The notes under the pieces: generated by a model | Told to the model about the DNA's origin: nothing | Databases searched by the model: none | What the model saw: the letters and a program-made list of their open reading frames with translations, nothing else | In this document: piece after piece, positions 63,497 to 64,000 of the stretch | Layout of the letters: every line of letters starts with the position of its first letter | Position numbering within the stretch: the stretch's first letter is position 1 | Origin: CAVQBJ01 sp963819075 | Lineage (GTDB): Bacteria; Actinomycetota; Thermoleophilia; Solirubrobacterales; Solirubrobacteraceae | Direction: 5' to 3' | DNA length: 64,000 bases | Assembly (NCBI GenBank): GCA_963819075.1 | Contig: CAWFUP010000002.1 | Location: forward strand, 186,001-250,000 | Translations under genes and position numbers: made by a program

Positions 63497-64000
63497 ATGC
63501 CCCCCGACGACGCCACCCCCCGCGCGGACATCGAGCTGTCCTACTGCGTCGTGAACACCGCCCAGCGCGAGCTGCTGCTGCGCGGGCTCGAGGCGATCGC
63601 GCGGGAGCGGGCCACGCTGCCGTTCGCCACCGAGGTGCTCGTGCTCGACAACGGATCCCGGGACGGCTCCGCCGCGGCCGCGGCCGCGCACCCCACCATC
63701 GACGAGCTGATCGCGCTGCCGGCGCGGCGCGCGAAGAGCCTGAACGACTCCGAGCTGCTGCGACGGGCCCGGGGCCGCTACGCGATGCTGCTCAACGAGG
63801 ACTCGGAGCTGGTGCCCGGGGCGACGCTCGCGCTGGTGGACGCGCTGCGTGACGACCCCGGGGCGGCGTGCGCGGGGGCGGCGCTGCTGCGCCCGGACGG
63901 TCGCGCGCAGGCCTGCGCGTGGCGTTTCCCGGGGGTCGGGGCGGCGATCGCAAGTGCCTTGTTCTTGCACCGCTGGCTCGTCGTGCAGAGCCGCGGCTCT
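63497..64000 (+). CDS. GT2-family glycosyltransferase, N-terminal part (runs off the right edge)
   Basis: 168 residues visible from the ATG at 63497. LSYCVVNTAQRELLLRGLEA, TEVLVLDNGSRDGSAAAAAA and RYAMLLNEDSELVPGATLAL (the D-x-D equivalent N-E-D-S-E) are the GT-A nucleotide-binding region of rhamnosyl- or galactofuranosyl-type transferases. Continues the polysaccharide cluster in the opposite direction. Confidence 0.88.
   Translation, partial: MPPDDATPRADIELSYCVVNTAQRELLLRGLEAIARERATLPFATEVLVLDNGSRDGSAAAAAAHPTIDELIALPARRAKSLNDSELLRRARGRYAMLLNEDSELVPGATLALVDALRDDPGAACAGAALLRPDGRAQACAWRFPGVGAAIASALFLHRWLVVQSRGS

Overview
The window is GC-rich bacterial DNA, roughly 70 % G+C by eye. The content points to an actinobacterium of the Thermoleophilia/Solirubrobacterales kind: F420-type deazaflavin-dependent oxidoreductase, PucR-like regulator, a conserved acidic protein with the N-terminus MGLLDDAIREHLELK, many secreted Ig-, NHL- and IPT-domain proteins, and Solirubrobacter-like S8 peptidase/Ig-like gene pairs. 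This placement is inference; no rRNA gene is present.

Layout. 0-2.5 kb is a patch of broken genes (PAS C-terminus, SDR N-terminus, DUF2235 N-terminus, GNAT C-terminus) beside a charged coiled-coil protein and a secreted protein. 2.5-7.6 kb has two tRNA-Ala genes, a frameshifted HAMP-GAF-GGDEF diguanylate cyclase with its downstream acidic partner, a Glu/Leu/Val-type dehydrogenase and a cupin. An intact IS701-family element with CTAG target duplication follows at 7.86-9.34 kb. From 9.4 to 22.8 kb one CBS-domain gene is split by a 12.5 kb insertion. The insertion starts with a complete IS3-family element and ends with the last 489 bp of a second, same-orientation IS3 copy. Between them lie a 5'-truncated IS1182-like transposase, a heavily indel-damaged glycoside hydrolase-Fn3-NHL secreted protein with a 31-base poly-G tract, two paralogous secreted proteins, an Ig-like secreted protein, and an S8 peptidase beheaded at the IS3 junction. 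Removing 9835-22310 restores the CBS reading frame exactly.

22.8-34.5 kb is ordinary chromosome: VOC protein, GNAT, COG4705 membrane protein, SDR, a fusion of acylphosphatase with a LigD-type 3'-phosphoesterase domain, a secreted beta-helix protein, a secreted lipase, an F420-type oxidoreductase, and TetR and PucR-like regulators. 34.8-40.3 kb is one giant secreted protein of about 19 IPT/TIG repeats, six of them near-identical 261 bp units. 40.5-46.6 kb carries TfoX, a glutaredoxin-like protein, a PPOX flavoprotein, a TAT-exported amidase, an XRE-cupin regulator divergent from a DsbA-type isomerase, an FKBP and a TauE-type permease. 46.6-47.77 kb is a repeat-rich non-coding gap. 47.8-57.4 kb has a PurM-like enzyme, patatin, two cupredoxins, an orphan beta-class DNA methyltransferase, an IS982-family element beside an arylsulfotransferase-like gene, and a pyrophosphatase/haloalkane dehalogenase pair. 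57.5-64 kb ends in a five-gene minus-strand surface-polysaccharide operon (GT4, GT2, sugar-phosphate transferase, ATP-grasp, zinc-ribbon/discoidin-like membrane protein; the last four overlap by 4 nt) and a divergent glycosyltransferase running off the edge.

Many coding frames (GGDEF, its partner, IS1182, GH-NHL, IPT, PPOX) are broken by single-base indels while the residues on either side still read as family sequence. Consensus errors therefore have to be considered alongside true decay.
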